Positions 26,346-34,980 of a stretch of DNA of 64,000 nucleotides are shown here, piece after piece. Source of the DNA: Motiliproteus sp965230185 (GTDB taxonomy: Bacteria; Pseudomonadota; Gammaproteobacteria; Pseudomonadales; Balneatricaceae). Position 1 is the first letter of the stretch, and every line of letters starts with the position of its first letter. The stretch spans positions 3,224,001 to 3,288,000 of the forward strand of contig OZ245995.1 in NCBI GenBank assembly GCA_965230185.1, written 5' to 3'. Made by a program: the position numbers and the translations under genes. The notes under the pieces are model-generated. The model was not told the origin of the DNA. It was given only the letters and a program-made list of their open reading frames with translations, and searched no databases.

Positions 26346-27290
26346 ATGTATGAAGAGATGAAAACCGATATCTGGCATGGCCGGATCGATGATTACGAAG
26401 ACGGGCCGGCCCTGCGCTGGCACCAGGTTGTTCACCCGCTGGATCAGATGGATCAGCCTGGTATTGCCCTGCTGGGCATCTGTTCCGATGAAGGGGTACG
26501 TCGCAACCAGGGCAGACATGGCGCCCGCAAAGGGCCCAACGCGATTCGCCGGGCGCTGGCACCGATGGCCTGGCATCTGGATCAGCCACTGTACGACGCC
26601 GGAAATATCCACTGTGAACTGGGAAATCTGGAGGAGTTGTCGCACCGGCAGGCCGAGCTGGTCAGCAGGCTGCTGGAACAGGATCACTTCCCGCTGCTGC
26701 TGGGCGGTGGCCATGAGATCGCCTTTGGCAGCTACCTCGGGCTGCAGCAGTTTCTGACCGGACGGGTCGAGGGGGATATCGGCATCATCAATTTCGATGC
26801 CCACTTCGATCTCCGTCAGGATCACCAGCCCAGTTCCGGAACACCGTTTCTGCAGATTGCCGGCCATTGCCGGGAGCACGACCTGCCCTTCCACTACCTC
26901 TGCCTCGGAGTCAGTGAAACGGCTAATACCGCAGCGCTTTTCCAGCGGGCCGACCAGCTGGGAGCCTGCTATCTTCGGGATGATCAGCTCAACAGCTGGC
27001 AGCTGGAGCAGGCCTGTCAGCTGCTGGAGCAGTTTATCAGGCCACTGGCCGCGGTTTACCTGACTATCGATCTCGACGTGCTGCCGGCAGCATCAGCTCC
27101 CGGCGTCAGCGCGCCGGCGGCTCGGGGAGTGCCGCTGGAGATCATAGAAACCCTGATCGATGAGATCAGAGGGCTGGCGGGGCACAGACTCCGCCTTGCC
27201 GATATCGCCGAGTACAACCCGGAGCTGGACATCGACCATCGAACAGCCCGGATTGCCGCCCGGCTCTGCCACCGCATTCTGCGGGACTGA
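26346..27290 (+). CDS. hutG: Formimidoylglutamase
   Basis: This is the arginase-fold HutG that splits N-formimino-glutamate into glutamate and formamide. Its 314 residues carry the manganese-site motifs GGGHEIAFGSY (about 118), NFDAHFDLR (about 148) and TIDLDVLPAASAPGVSAPA (about 238). These ligands mark it as the ureohydrolase type and not the deformylase (N-formylglutamate) type, so a HutF step is not needed. It has a GGAG before the ATG and sits between hutI and hutU. Confidence 0.94.
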   Translation: MYEEMKTDIWHGRIDDYEDGPALRWHQVVHPLDQMDQPGIALLGICSDEGVRRNQGRHGARKGPNAIRRALAPMAWHLDQPLYDAGNIHCELGNLEELSHRQAELVSRLLEQDHFPLLLGGGHEIAFGSYLGLQQFLTGRVEGDIGIINFDAHFDLRQDHQPSSGTPFLQIAGHCREHDLPFHYLCLGVSETANTAALFQRADQLGACYLRDDQLNSWQLEQACQLLEQFIRPLAAVYLTIDLDVLPAASAPGVSAPAARGVPLEIIETLIDEIRGLAGHRLRLADIAEYNPELDIDHRTARIAARLCHRILRD

Positions 27291-27373
27291 TTTCGAAACG
27301 GGTCCGAGTGATCCGTTCCGCTGACGACAACCGAAGATCAGAGCACCGCCTCTGACAGAACAGGTATGAATAC

Positions 27374-29071
27374 ATGAACGCAAGACTGGATAACCATCGC
27401 ACCATACACGCACCGACCGGCACCCGGCTCAGCGCAAAGAGCTGGCTGACCGAAGCGCCGTTGCGAATGCTGATGAATAATCTCGACCCGGCCGTCGCTG
27501 AACACCCGCAATCGCTGGTGGTGTACGGTGGTATCGGCCGCGCCGCCAGAGACTGGCAGTGCTTTGATAAGATCGTCGAGGTGCTGCGGCGGCTGGAGGA
27601 TGACGAATCGCTGCTGATCCAGTCCGGCAAGCCGGTGGGTGTTTTTAAAACCCATGAAGATGCACCGCGGGTGCTGATCGCCAACTCCAACCTGGTGCCG
27701 CACTGGGCCAACTGGGAGCACTTCAACGAGCTGGATAAGAAAGGGCTTATGATGTATGGCCAGATGACCGCCGGCTCCTGGGTTTATATCGGCTCTCAGG
27801 GTATCGTCCAGGGAACTTACGAGACCTTCGGCGCCGTCGCTCGCCAGCATTTCAATGGCGACAGTGGCGGAAAATGGATACTGACCGGAGGACTCGGCGG
27901 CATGGGTGGTGCCCAGCCGCTGGCCGCCACCATGGCCGGTTTCAGTATGCTGGCGGTGGAAGTCGATGAGAGTCGGATCGATTTTCGCCTGAAAACCGGT
28001 TATCTCGACCGCAAAGCTGACAGCCTCGATGACGCGTTGCTGATGATCAGACAGGCGGAGGAGAAAGGCGAAGCCATCTCTGTGGGCCTGCTGGCCAATG
28101 CCGCTGATATTTTCCCGGAACTGGTCGCCCGCAATATCACCCCCGATGTGGTCACCGACCAGACCAGCGCCCATGATCCCCTGAATGGATACCTGCCCCA
28201 AGGCTGGAGCCTGCAGCAGGCGGCCGATATGCGCCGCAGGGATGAAGCCGCGGTGGTTAAAGCCGCTAAACAGTCCATGGCGATCCAGGTGCAGGCGATG
28301 CTGGACCTGCAGGAACGGGGCGCTGCCACTCTGGATTACGGCAACAATATCCGTCAGATGGCCCTTGAGGAGGGCGTCAGCAACGCCTTCGACTTCCCCG
28401 GCTTCGTGCCCGCCTATATTCGTCCCCTGTTCTGTGAGGGTATCGGGCCGTTCCGCTGGGTCGCTCTTTCCGGTGATCCGGATGATATCTATAAGACCGA
28501 TGCCAAAGTGAAGGAACTCATCCCCGACGATGCGCACCTGCATAACTGGCTGGATATGGCCCGTGAGCGCATTCAGTTTCAGGGGCTGCCGGCACGAATC
28601 TGCTGGGTGGGCCTGAAAGATCGCGCCCGGCTGGCACTGGCCTTCAATGAGATGGTGGCCAGCGGCGAGCTGAAGGCCCCCGTTGTGATCGGCCGCGATC
28701 ACCTGGATTCCGGTTCGGTGGCCAGCCCCAACCGTGAAACCGAGTCGATGCTGGACGGCTCCGATGCCGTCTCCGACTGGCCACTGCTGAACGCACTGCT
28801 GAATACCGCCGGCGGCGCCACCTGGGTCAGCATTCACCATGGCGGTGGCGTCGGCATGGGCTTCAGTCAGCATGCCGGCGTGGTCATTGTCGCTGACGGT
28901 ACCGATGCTGCGTCAAAACGTCTGGGCCGGGTACTGCGTAACGATCCGGGCACCGGGGTGATGCGTCATGCCGATGCGGGCTATGATATCGCCCGTGACT
29001 GCGCCCGGGAGCAGGGACTGGACCTGCCGATGATCAATACTGCCGATGCCGGCACTGAGGGAGAGAAGTAG
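27374..29071 (+). CDS. hutU: Urocanate hydratase
   Basis: HutU adds water to urocanate using a tightly bound NAD+ as electrophile, the second step of the pathway. At 565 residues it has the normal length. Characteristic stretches are LMMYGQMTAGSWVYIGSQG (about 125), TGGLGGMGGAQPLAATMAG (about 172), VTDQTSAHDPLNGY and the late SIHHGGGVGMGFSQHAG. Its stop codon directly abuts the hutH ATG. Confidence 0.97.
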   Translation: MNARLDNHRTIHAPTGTRLSAKSWLTEAPLRMLMNNLDPAVAEHPQSLVVYGGIGRAARDWQCFDKIVEVLRRLEDDESLLIQSGKPVGVFKTHEDAPRVLIANSNLVPHWANWEHFNELDKKGLMMYGQMTAGSWVYIGSQGIVQGTYETFGAVARQHFNGDSGGKWILTGGLGGMGGAQPLAATMAGFSMLAVEVDESRIDFRLKTGYLDRKADSLDDALLMIRQAEEKGEAISVGLLANAADIFPELVARNITPDVVTDQTSAHDPLNGYLPQGWSLQQAADMRRRDEAAVVKAAKQSMAIQVQAMLDLQERGAATLDYGNNIRQMALEEGVSNAFDFPGFVPAYIRPLFCEGIGPFRWVALSGDPDDIYKTDAKVKELIPDDAHLHNWLDMARERIQFQGLPARICWVGLKDRARLALAFNEMVASGELKAPVVIGRDHLDSGSVASPNRETESMLDGSDAVSDWPLLNALLNTAGGATWVSIHHGGGVGMGFSQHAGVVIVADGTDAASKRLGRVLRNDPGTGVMRHADAGYDIARDCAREQGLDLPMINTADAGTEGEK

Positions 29072-30607
29072 ATGTACCAGCTACAACTGACACCGGGCCA
29101 GCTCGATCTTGCCACCCTGAGACGTATCCATTCGGAGCCGGTGCAACTGAGTCTGGCCGAAGAGGCCCGTGACGCCATCCGGGCGTCGGTGGACACGGTC
29201 GCCGGCGTTATCGCCGAAGGGCGCACGGTATACGGGATCAACACCGGTTTCGGGCTGCTGGCCAACACCCGTATCCAGACCGAGGAGCTGCAGCTGCTGC
29301 AGCGCTCCATCGTACTGTCCCATGCCGCCGGCATCGGCAAGCTGATGTCTCCGGCGACAGTGCGACTGCTGATGGTGCTGAAGATCAACAGTCTGGCGCG
29401 GGGATTTTCCGGCATCCGGGAAGAGGTGATCGAAGCCCTGATCAGGCTGGTCAACGCCGGTGTCAGCCCCTGCATCCCCGAAAAAGGCTCGGTTGGAGCT
29501 TCCGGCGATCTGGCACCACTGGCCCATATGAGTACGGTGCTGCTGGGTGAAGGAGAAGTACTCCATGAGGGCCGTCGTCTGTCCGGCCGGCAAGGGCTGG
29601 AAATTGCCGGGCTGGAGCCGATCACCCTGGGGCCGAAGGAGGGGCTGGCGTTGCTGAACGGCACCCAGGCCAGCACCGCCTTCGCTCTGGAAGGGCTGTT
29701 TGCCGCCGAAGATCTGTTCGCGGCAGCAGTGGTCTGTGGCAGCCTCAGCGTAGAGGCCGCACTGGGCAGCCGCAAGCCGTTTGATGATCGCATTCACCAG
29801 GCCCGGGGGCACCGGTGTCAGATCGATGTGGCCGCTGCCTACCGGACCCTGCTGGACCGCAGCGAAATCGAGGATTCCCATCGTAACTGCGAGGCGGTTC
29901 AGGACCCCTACTCACTGCGTTGTCAGCCCCAGGTGATGGGAGCTTGCCTGGAGCAGATCCGCAACGCCGCTCGCACCCTGCTGGTCGAAGCCAATGCGGT
30001 ATCCGATAACCCGCTGGTGTTTACCGAAGTGCGGGATATTCTTTCCGGCGGAAACTTCCATGCCGAACCGGTGGCGATGGCTGCCGATAACCTGGCGCTG
30101 GCAATCGCCGAGATCGGCGCGCTGTCGGAACGACGGATGGCGCTGCTGATCGACAGCAACCTCAGCAAGCTGCCGCCGTTCCTGGTAGAGAATGGCGGTA
30201 TTAACTCCGGCTTCATGATCGCTCAGGTAACCAGCGCGGCGCTGGCCAGCGAGAACAAAACCCTGGCCCATCCGGCCTCGGTGGACAGCCTGCCAACCTC
30301 CGCCAACCAGGAGGACCATGTATCCATGGCGACGTTTGCCGGCAGACGGTTGCGGGAGATGGCGGATAACAGCGCCGGCATTCTGGCCGTGGAGCTGCTG
30401 GCGGCCTGCCAGGGGGTTGATTTCAGGGCACCGCTGAAGACCTCCGCCGCACTGGAAGACGCCCACGGCGTGCTGAGAGACAGCGTCTCCTTCTACGATA
30501 AAGATCGGTACTTTGCCCCGGATATCGAAGCGGCCTGCTCGCTGATTCGCACGGGGAAGTACAACCGCTTTGTGGCTGACAGCCTGCTACCCAGCTTTCG
30601 CAACTGA
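29072..30607 (+). CDS. hutH: Histidine ammonia-lyase
   Basis: HutH removes ammonia from histidine to give urocanate, which is also the inducer that acts on HutC. The 511 residues contain the self-processing Ala-Ser-Gly triad of the MIO cofactor in GSVGASGDLAPL (about 141-152). YGINTGFG (about 53) and the late QEDHVSM also match. GGGAGAG before the ATG lies in the end of hutU. It closes the operon, with a terminator downstream. Confidence 0.97.
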   Translation: MYQLQLTPGQLDLATLRRIHSEPVQLSLAEEARDAIRASVDTVAGVIAEGRTVYGINTGFGLLANTRIQTEELQLLQRSIVLSHAAGIGKLMSPATVRLLMVLKINSLARGFSGIREEVIEALIRLVNAGVSPCIPEKGSVGASGDLAPLAHMSTVLLGEGEVLHEGRRLSGRQGLEIAGLEPITLGPKEGLALLNGTQASTAFALEGLFAAEDLFAAAVVCGSLSVEAALGSRKPFDDRIHQARGHRCQIDVAAAYRTLLDRSEIEDSHRNCEAVQDPYSLRCQPQVMGACLEQIRNAARTLLVEANAVSDNPLVFTEVRDILSGGNFHAEPVAMAADNLALAIAEIGALSERRMALLIDSNLSKLPPFLVENGGINSGFMIAQVTSAALASENKTLAHPASVDSLPTSANQEDHVSMATFAGRRLREMADNSAGILAVELLAACQGVDFRAPLKTSAALEDAHGVLRDSVSFYDKDRYFAPDIEAACSLIRTGKYNRFVADSLLPSFRN

Positions 30608-30679
30608 CCCGGTCGTCGGGCTCTTCGCTGCACCTGAAAGGGCAGAAGCCTCGGCCAGGTGCAGGTTGAAGAAAGTAGA

Positions 30680-30734
30680 AAGGGCACCGGACATCACCGG
30701 AATTTCCGATGAAGCCACGGTGCCCTTATATTTT
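30680..30734 (+). terminator. Terminator of the hut operon
   Basis: AAGGGCACCG at 30680-30689 pairs perfectly with CGGTGCCCTT at 30718-30727, followed by ATATTTTTATA. The 28-base loop can itself fold (CATC with GATG, CGG with CCG). It would also stop transcription of the convergent gene at 30766-31164. Confidence 0.8.
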
Positions 30735-30765
30735 TATACAGGCCGTTCGTTCTGTCTGTTTATTA

Positions 30766-31164
30766 TTATCCGCTCTGTTGCGCCAGTCTGGAGATACACC
30801 AGGATGTGAATGCCGCCTTCTCGCGGGGGCTGTCACAACCATGGGGATCAGGCGCTCCTTCCAGCAGTCGATGCAGGATTACTTCACCGTTCTGATCGAT
30901 CACCGAATCCAGTTCGGTATCGCTCAGAGGAGCAACGAAATAATCGATTTCCGCAGCGTCTTCAGGAAGGCATTCGCTCTCGAAGGTGTCATGATCGGTC
31001 TGGTCATGGAACAGCTGACCTTCCCGATACTCCACCAGACATTTCCCAGTGTCCGTTCTGAAGCGAGGGCGATAGACTTCAATCGTGCGACCATGAATCT
31101 GCAGCCCAACTACATTAGCTGCAAGATTATTACTGGCGTGCGCCAGTGCAGCTTGCAAGTCCAT
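30766..31164 (-). CDS. Unknown acidic cytosolic protein
   Basis: I do not recognise this 132-residue protein. It is acidic, without signal peptide or membrane helix, with an N-terminal helix (MDLQAALAHASNNLAANVV) and a mixed alpha/beta remainder. I chose the ATG at 31164: GAGG sits eight bases upstream, while an in-frame ATG 20 codons earlier has no binding site. It lies alone between the hut terminator and fabV. An open frame with such a start signal supports a real gene. Confidence 0.6.
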   Translation of the reverse strand: MDLQAALAHASNNLAANVVGLQIHGRTIEVYRPRFRTDTGKCLVEYREGQLFHDQTDHDTFESECLPEDAAEIDYFVAPLSDTELDSVIDQNGEVILHRLLEGAPDPHGCDSPREKAAFTSWCISRLAQQSG

Positions 31165-31376
31165 TCCTAGATCCTCAGGAAAAGTTATTATTATTGGAAT
31201 CTGTAAAGTTACCTGAAGCACCATGAATGGCCATTCGGCGAAAGTCTAAACGAGCTGTTTTTCATTTATTTTAAAGCACTTACCTCTATGCGTATTTTTC
31301 AAGCCCGGTGGGTTTCACAGTACTCTGTTTCATAGTCGAGAAATCCATATCTAACCTACTGAAATTTAAACTAAAA

Positions 31377-31402
31377 AAAAGCGGCTTTAAAAGCCGCTTT
31401 TT
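31377..31402 (-). terminator. Terminator of fabV
   Basis: GCGGCTTT at 31381-31388 and AAAGCCGC at 31390-31397 form a tight hairpin flanked by eight A on the left and five T on the right. The orientation fits the minus-strand fabV that ends at 31427; it would work in both directions. Confidence 0.85.
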
Positions 31403-31426
31403 GGTGATCTATGTCATTTCTGAGTA

Positions 31427-32629
31427 TCAGATATCGACGACTTCGAAATCCACCAGCGGGCTGACGTCCGCTTCGTAATCGACACCCTCGATACCAAAAC
31501 CAAACAGACGCAGGAACTCATCCTTATAACCCTGGTAGTCAGTCAGCTCGGACAGGTTTTCTGTAGTGACCTGTGGCCAGATAGCGCGACAGGCGTCCTG
31601 AACATCGTCACGCAGCTCCCAGTCATCCATACGGATACGATTCTTGTCGTCAGTGTCCAGCGCATGACCATCGGCCCGGAACAGCTGTGTACGGAACAGA
31701 CGATCGATCTGCTCCATGCAGCCTTCGTGGAGCCCCTGCTCTTTCATCACTTTGAAGGCCATGGCGATATAGAGCGGCATCACCGGAATCGCAGAACTGG
31801 CCTGAGTGACCACGCTCTTCAGCACTGCGACATTGGCTCCCCCGCCGATTTTCGCCAGTTTTGCGTCGATTTCAGCGGCGGCACGATCCAGGTCGATCTT
31901 GGCCTTACCCAGCGCGCCGTCCCAGTAGATCGGCCAGGTGATATCGGTGCCGATGTAAGAGTAAGAGACGGCGCGACAGCCGTCAGCCAGAACGCCGGCT
32001 TCAGCCAGCGCGTCCATCCACAGCTCCCAGTCCTGACCACCCATGACGGTGATGGTGTCCTGAATTTCCTGTTCAGTGGCCGGCTCGACTTCCGCTTCGA
32101 TGATGCAGTCCTTATTAGTGTCCACCGCAGTGGAGCGGTAGGTCTCACCAATAGGCTTAAGGCAGGAACGTACCACTTCACCGCTGTCCGGCAGTTTACG
32201 AACCGGCGATGCCAGCGAGTAGACCACCATATCAATCTGGCCGAGATCCTCTTTGATCAGCTCGATCACTTTCCGCTTGGCTTCGTGGGAGAAGGCGTCA
32301 CCATTGACGCTTCTGGCATAGAGACCTGCATCTTTCGCCGCTTTCTCAAACGCGGCGGAGTTATACCAGCCCGCAGTGCCGGTCTTTTTCTCAGTACCGG
32401 GCTTCTCGAAGAACACCCCGACAGTGGCGGCGCCGCTGCCAAACGCGGCGGCAATACGTGAGCAGAGACCGTAACCACTGGAGGATCCGATTACCAGTAC
32501 ACGCTTCGGTCCGTTTTCGACCGGCCCTTTTGCCCGGGTGTATTGAATCTGTTGCTGAACATTGACGTCACAACCGACGGGATGTGTAGTTGTGCAGATA
32601 AAGCCACGGATTTTCGGTTTAATGATCAC
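31427..32629 (-). CDS. fabV: Trans-2-enoyl-ACP/CoA reductase FabV
   Basis: FabV does the last step of fatty-acid elongation with NADH and, in other species, gives resistance to triclosan because it replaces FabI. The 400 residues match the family length. Visible are the Rossmann start VLVIGSSSGYGLCSR (about 44), MVVYSLASPVRKLP (about 134) and the catalytic Tyr-x8-Lys in YWDGALGKAK (about 235-244). The start MIIKPKIRGFICTTTHPVGC is the family's own. The gene is alone between two minus-strand genes. No fabI lies in this window, so whether FabV is the only enoyl reductase is open. Confidence 0.96.
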   Translation of the reverse strand: MIIKPKIRGFICTTTHPVGCDVNVQQQIQYTRAKGPVENGPKRVLVIGSSSGYGLCSRIAAAFGSGAATVGVFFEKPGTEKKTGTAGWYNSAAFEKAAKDAGLYARSVNGDAFSHEAKRKVIELIKEDLGQIDMVVYSLASPVRKLPDSGEVVRSCLKPIGETYRSTAVDTNKDCIIEAEVEPATEQEIQDTITVMGGQDWELWMDALAEAGVLADGCRAVSYSYIGTDITWPIYWDGALGKAKIDLDRAAAEIDAKLAKIGGGANVAVLKSVVTQASSAIPVMPLYIAMAFKVMKEQGLHEGCMEQIDRLFRTQLFRADGHALDTDDKNRIRMDDWELRDDVQDACRAIWPQVTTENLSELTDYQGYKDEFLRLFGFGIEGVDYEADVSPLVDFEVVDI

Positions 32630-32730
32630 AGTCTGCTTCGACCCTGTTAGTTAAATTGGGAAAATCAGCGGGAGATTATACCTCTAACGACAGCCGGATT
32701 GGCGAAAATTTCGCGTCACCCGCGGAGAGT

Positions 32731-34722
32731 TCAGGCGGCGGAGATCAGCACAATCTGGTTGCGACCGTGTTGCTTGCCGTAATAGAGACGCTCATCGGCC
32801 AGTTTGACCAGCGCATTGGGTTCCAGCTCGGCGGCACTGATCTCACTGCTGTCGGAGAGACCGCAACTGAAAGTGCAGTAAAAGCGGTGGCCTTCGGCCA
32901 CGATCTGAGTTGTTCTCAGATCCTCCCGATAGCGTTCCAGCACCCTGGCCGCCTGGTGCTTGTCGATGCCGTAAAACAGAATGATAAATTCCTCACCGCC
33001 GAAACGAGCCACCAGGTCATAGGGCCGCCCGTCCTCCAGCAGCAGCTCAGCGATACACACCAGAGCCTCATCTCCCGCCAGATGTCCGTATTTATCGTTA
33101 ACCTCTTTAAAGTGATCGATATCCAGCAGCGCCAGAGTAAGAAGGTTGCCGTCCCGCCTGGACTGAGAACAGCTGCGCAGCAGCCGGTCAAAAAAGTAAC
33201 GCCGGTTCAGCAGTCCGGTCAGCGGATCGGTAATGGAAAGCTTGATCAGTTTCTCCTGGTAGGCGTGATCGCTGCTGACATCCATCAATGTGCCGAAAGC
33301 CCGGGCCTGATCATCATCACGGCTGCTGAGCCGGCGCCCTCTGATCAGCACCCAGCTGGTATCTCCCGAGTTTTTGACATGGCGTTCAGCCCTCACTTCG
33401 CCATCCTCGTCCAGCTCCTCACGCAGGCTCTCAAACAACTCTTCGATCCGACCGCCACTGCCGGGACGAATTTCCTGAGCCCCATCCGCCATTCCCAGCA
33501 TCGCCGTCGCCCGCTCATCCAGATAGACCAGGTCGGCCTGCAGATCCCAGTTCCAGCACCCCAGGTTGGCCCCCCACAGGGCCAGCGAAAGCCGGTATTC
33601 GCTGTCACTCAGCCGCCCTTCCACCAGCCGCCGCCGCGCGACTTCCCGGTGCAGACGCCGGTTGAAATAGCTCAGAACCAGACTGATCAGCAGCAGCCCC
33701 AACGCTGTCAGGATCACGATTCGGACATAGGGGTGACTCCAGTCGAAAGTCGCAGCTTCTGTATCGTAGAGAAAACCGCTGAGATCATAGTCGGCCGGCA
33801 CCAGTCCGATCGACGCGAAAGTGTCGGCCATGTGCTGCCAGCGACCGGGATTGCTGTGACCGATACGAATCAGCTGAGGCATCACCAGCTGCTCCATCTG
33901 ATCCCTTTCATAGCGCAGCTTGGCCGGATCCATCTGCAGCTCATCACTGCTGTAACCCCGGCTGATCAGATCGATTATTTCATCGCTGTGGGCAAAGGCA
34001 TATTGCCAGCCCCTCAGCGAAGCTCGCAGAAAAGCATCAACCTGCTTCGGCTGTGCCGCCAGCTGTTGCTCCGACGTGAACAGAATGTCGCCGTAAAAAT
34101 CGATCCCGTATACCTGGGGGCGGATGATGCGATAGGGAATGTTCCGGCGGCTCAATTGATAGGGCTGGTTGGTGATGTAGGCAGAGATCACCTCGGAGCG
34201 ACCCTCTATCAGCGCCTGAACCCCGAAGGTACTGGGGACATGGCTGATGCGTCCGGTGTCCACCCCCTCTGCCCGCAGCGTTGCCCAGGCCTCGGCATCA
34301 CTGATCAGGTCGCCCATTTCCACCCGTTTTCCGATCATGTCCTGAGGAGAACGGACATCGCTGTCGGCGCCGGTCAGGAACACCGCAGCGGAATGCTGAA
34401 AGATCGGTGCCAGTGCCACCACCGGCTGCCCGTTCAGGCGTGCCAGCAGCAGCTCAGACGAGGCAACGCCGAATTCAGCTTCTCCCGAGGCGACCCGGGC
34501 AATGGCGGAGATACCGGGTCCACCGGACAGGATCGTTACATCCAGTCCCTCTTCGGCAAAGTAACCCTTGTGGAGCGCCGCGTAGTAGCCGGCAAATTCG
34601 AACTGATGGAGCCAGTGCAGCTGCAGGGTAACCGGTGTACCAGCCTGACTGCCGGCGGAAAACACCAGCGCCAGGGTCACCAACATCCGGGTAATCGCAT
34701 CCCCCCCTTGCGGGATCAGCAT
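32731..34722 (-). CDS. Diguanylate cyclase with NMT1/THI5-like periplasmic sensor and PAS
   Basis: This is a membrane sensor that should make cyclic di-GMP. A signal segment (MLVTLALVFSAGSQA) leads to a periplasmic binding-protein domain of the NMT1/THI5/SsuA type (about 28-320: LQLHWLHQFEFAGYYAALHKGYF, then GGPGISAIARVASGEAEFGV). One helix at about 335-355 follows, then a PAS domain and a GGDEF domain. The active-site motif is GGEEF, and an RxxD inhibitory site (RPYD) lies five residues before it, so both catalysis and product inhibition look intact. By family, THI5-like domains bind pyrimidines or small cations; the ligand here is not known. The start is one of several possible ATGs. Confidence 0.88.
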   Translation of the reverse strand: MLIPQGGDAITRMLVTLALVFSAGSQAGTPVTLQLHWLHQFEFAGYYAALHKGYFAEEGLDVTILSGGPGISAIARVASGEAEFGVASSELLLARLNGQPVVALAPIFQHSAAVFLTGADSDVRSPQDMIGKRVEMGDLISDAEAWATLRAEGVDTGRISHVPSTFGVQALIEGRSEVISAYITNQPYQLSRRNIPYRIIRPQVYGIDFYGDILFTSEQQLAAQPKQVDAFLRASLRGWQYAFAHSDEIIDLISRGYSSDELQMDPAKLRYERDQMEQLVMPQLIRIGHSNPGRWQHMADTFASIGLVPADYDLSGFLYDTEAATFDWSHPYVRIVILTALGLLLISLVLSYFNRRLHREVARRRLVEGRLSDSEYRLSLALWGANLGCWNWDLQADLVYLDERATAMLGMADGAQEIRPGSGGRIEELFESLREELDEDGEVRAERHVKNSGDTSWVLIRGRRLSSRDDDQARAFGTLMDVSSDHAYQEKLIKLSITDPLTGLLNRRYFFDRLLRSCSQSRRDGNLLTLALLDIDHFKEVNDKYGHLAGDEALVCIAELLLEDGRPYDLVARFGGEEFIILFYGIDKHQAARVLERYREDLRTTQIVAEGHRFYCTFSCGLSDSSEISAAELEPNALVKLADERLYYGKQHGRNQIVLISAA

Positions 34723-34980
34723 CCGGAGCAGGAATAATGGCCCGATACGGGCGGATAACACAGAGCACACTGCTGGCGAAACAGAGGCGGGCATTCGCAA
34801 GTTCCGGACCTCCCGAACGGCTGTCGGTCAACATCCCTGCTTCAGCTGAATCCTATCGGTCAGTGACTGACAATCCGGCTGTTTCCGGATACAACACGGC
34901 AACAGACATCTGAACAGCTGTCATCAAAGCATCGTCGTAACACTAAGTCTGGATGCCAATCCACTTGATTTCAAATCAAT

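Noticed and set aside
27338..28873. A 511-codon open frame on the minus strand across hutU
   Set aside because: It is the shadow of a conserved urocanate hydratase in a GC-rich genome; the translation shows no domain and no start signal.
32656..34737. A 693-codon open frame antisense to the diguanylate cyclase
   Set aside because: It is the same kind of GC-driven shadow; the minus-strand product has clear domains and this one has none.
34965..34979. Perfect palindrome TTGATTTCAAATCAA just after the cobQ stop
   Set aside because: It looks FNR-like, but the spacer between TTGAT and ATCAA is five bases instead of four, and it lies 240 bases from the next gene start; no clear role.
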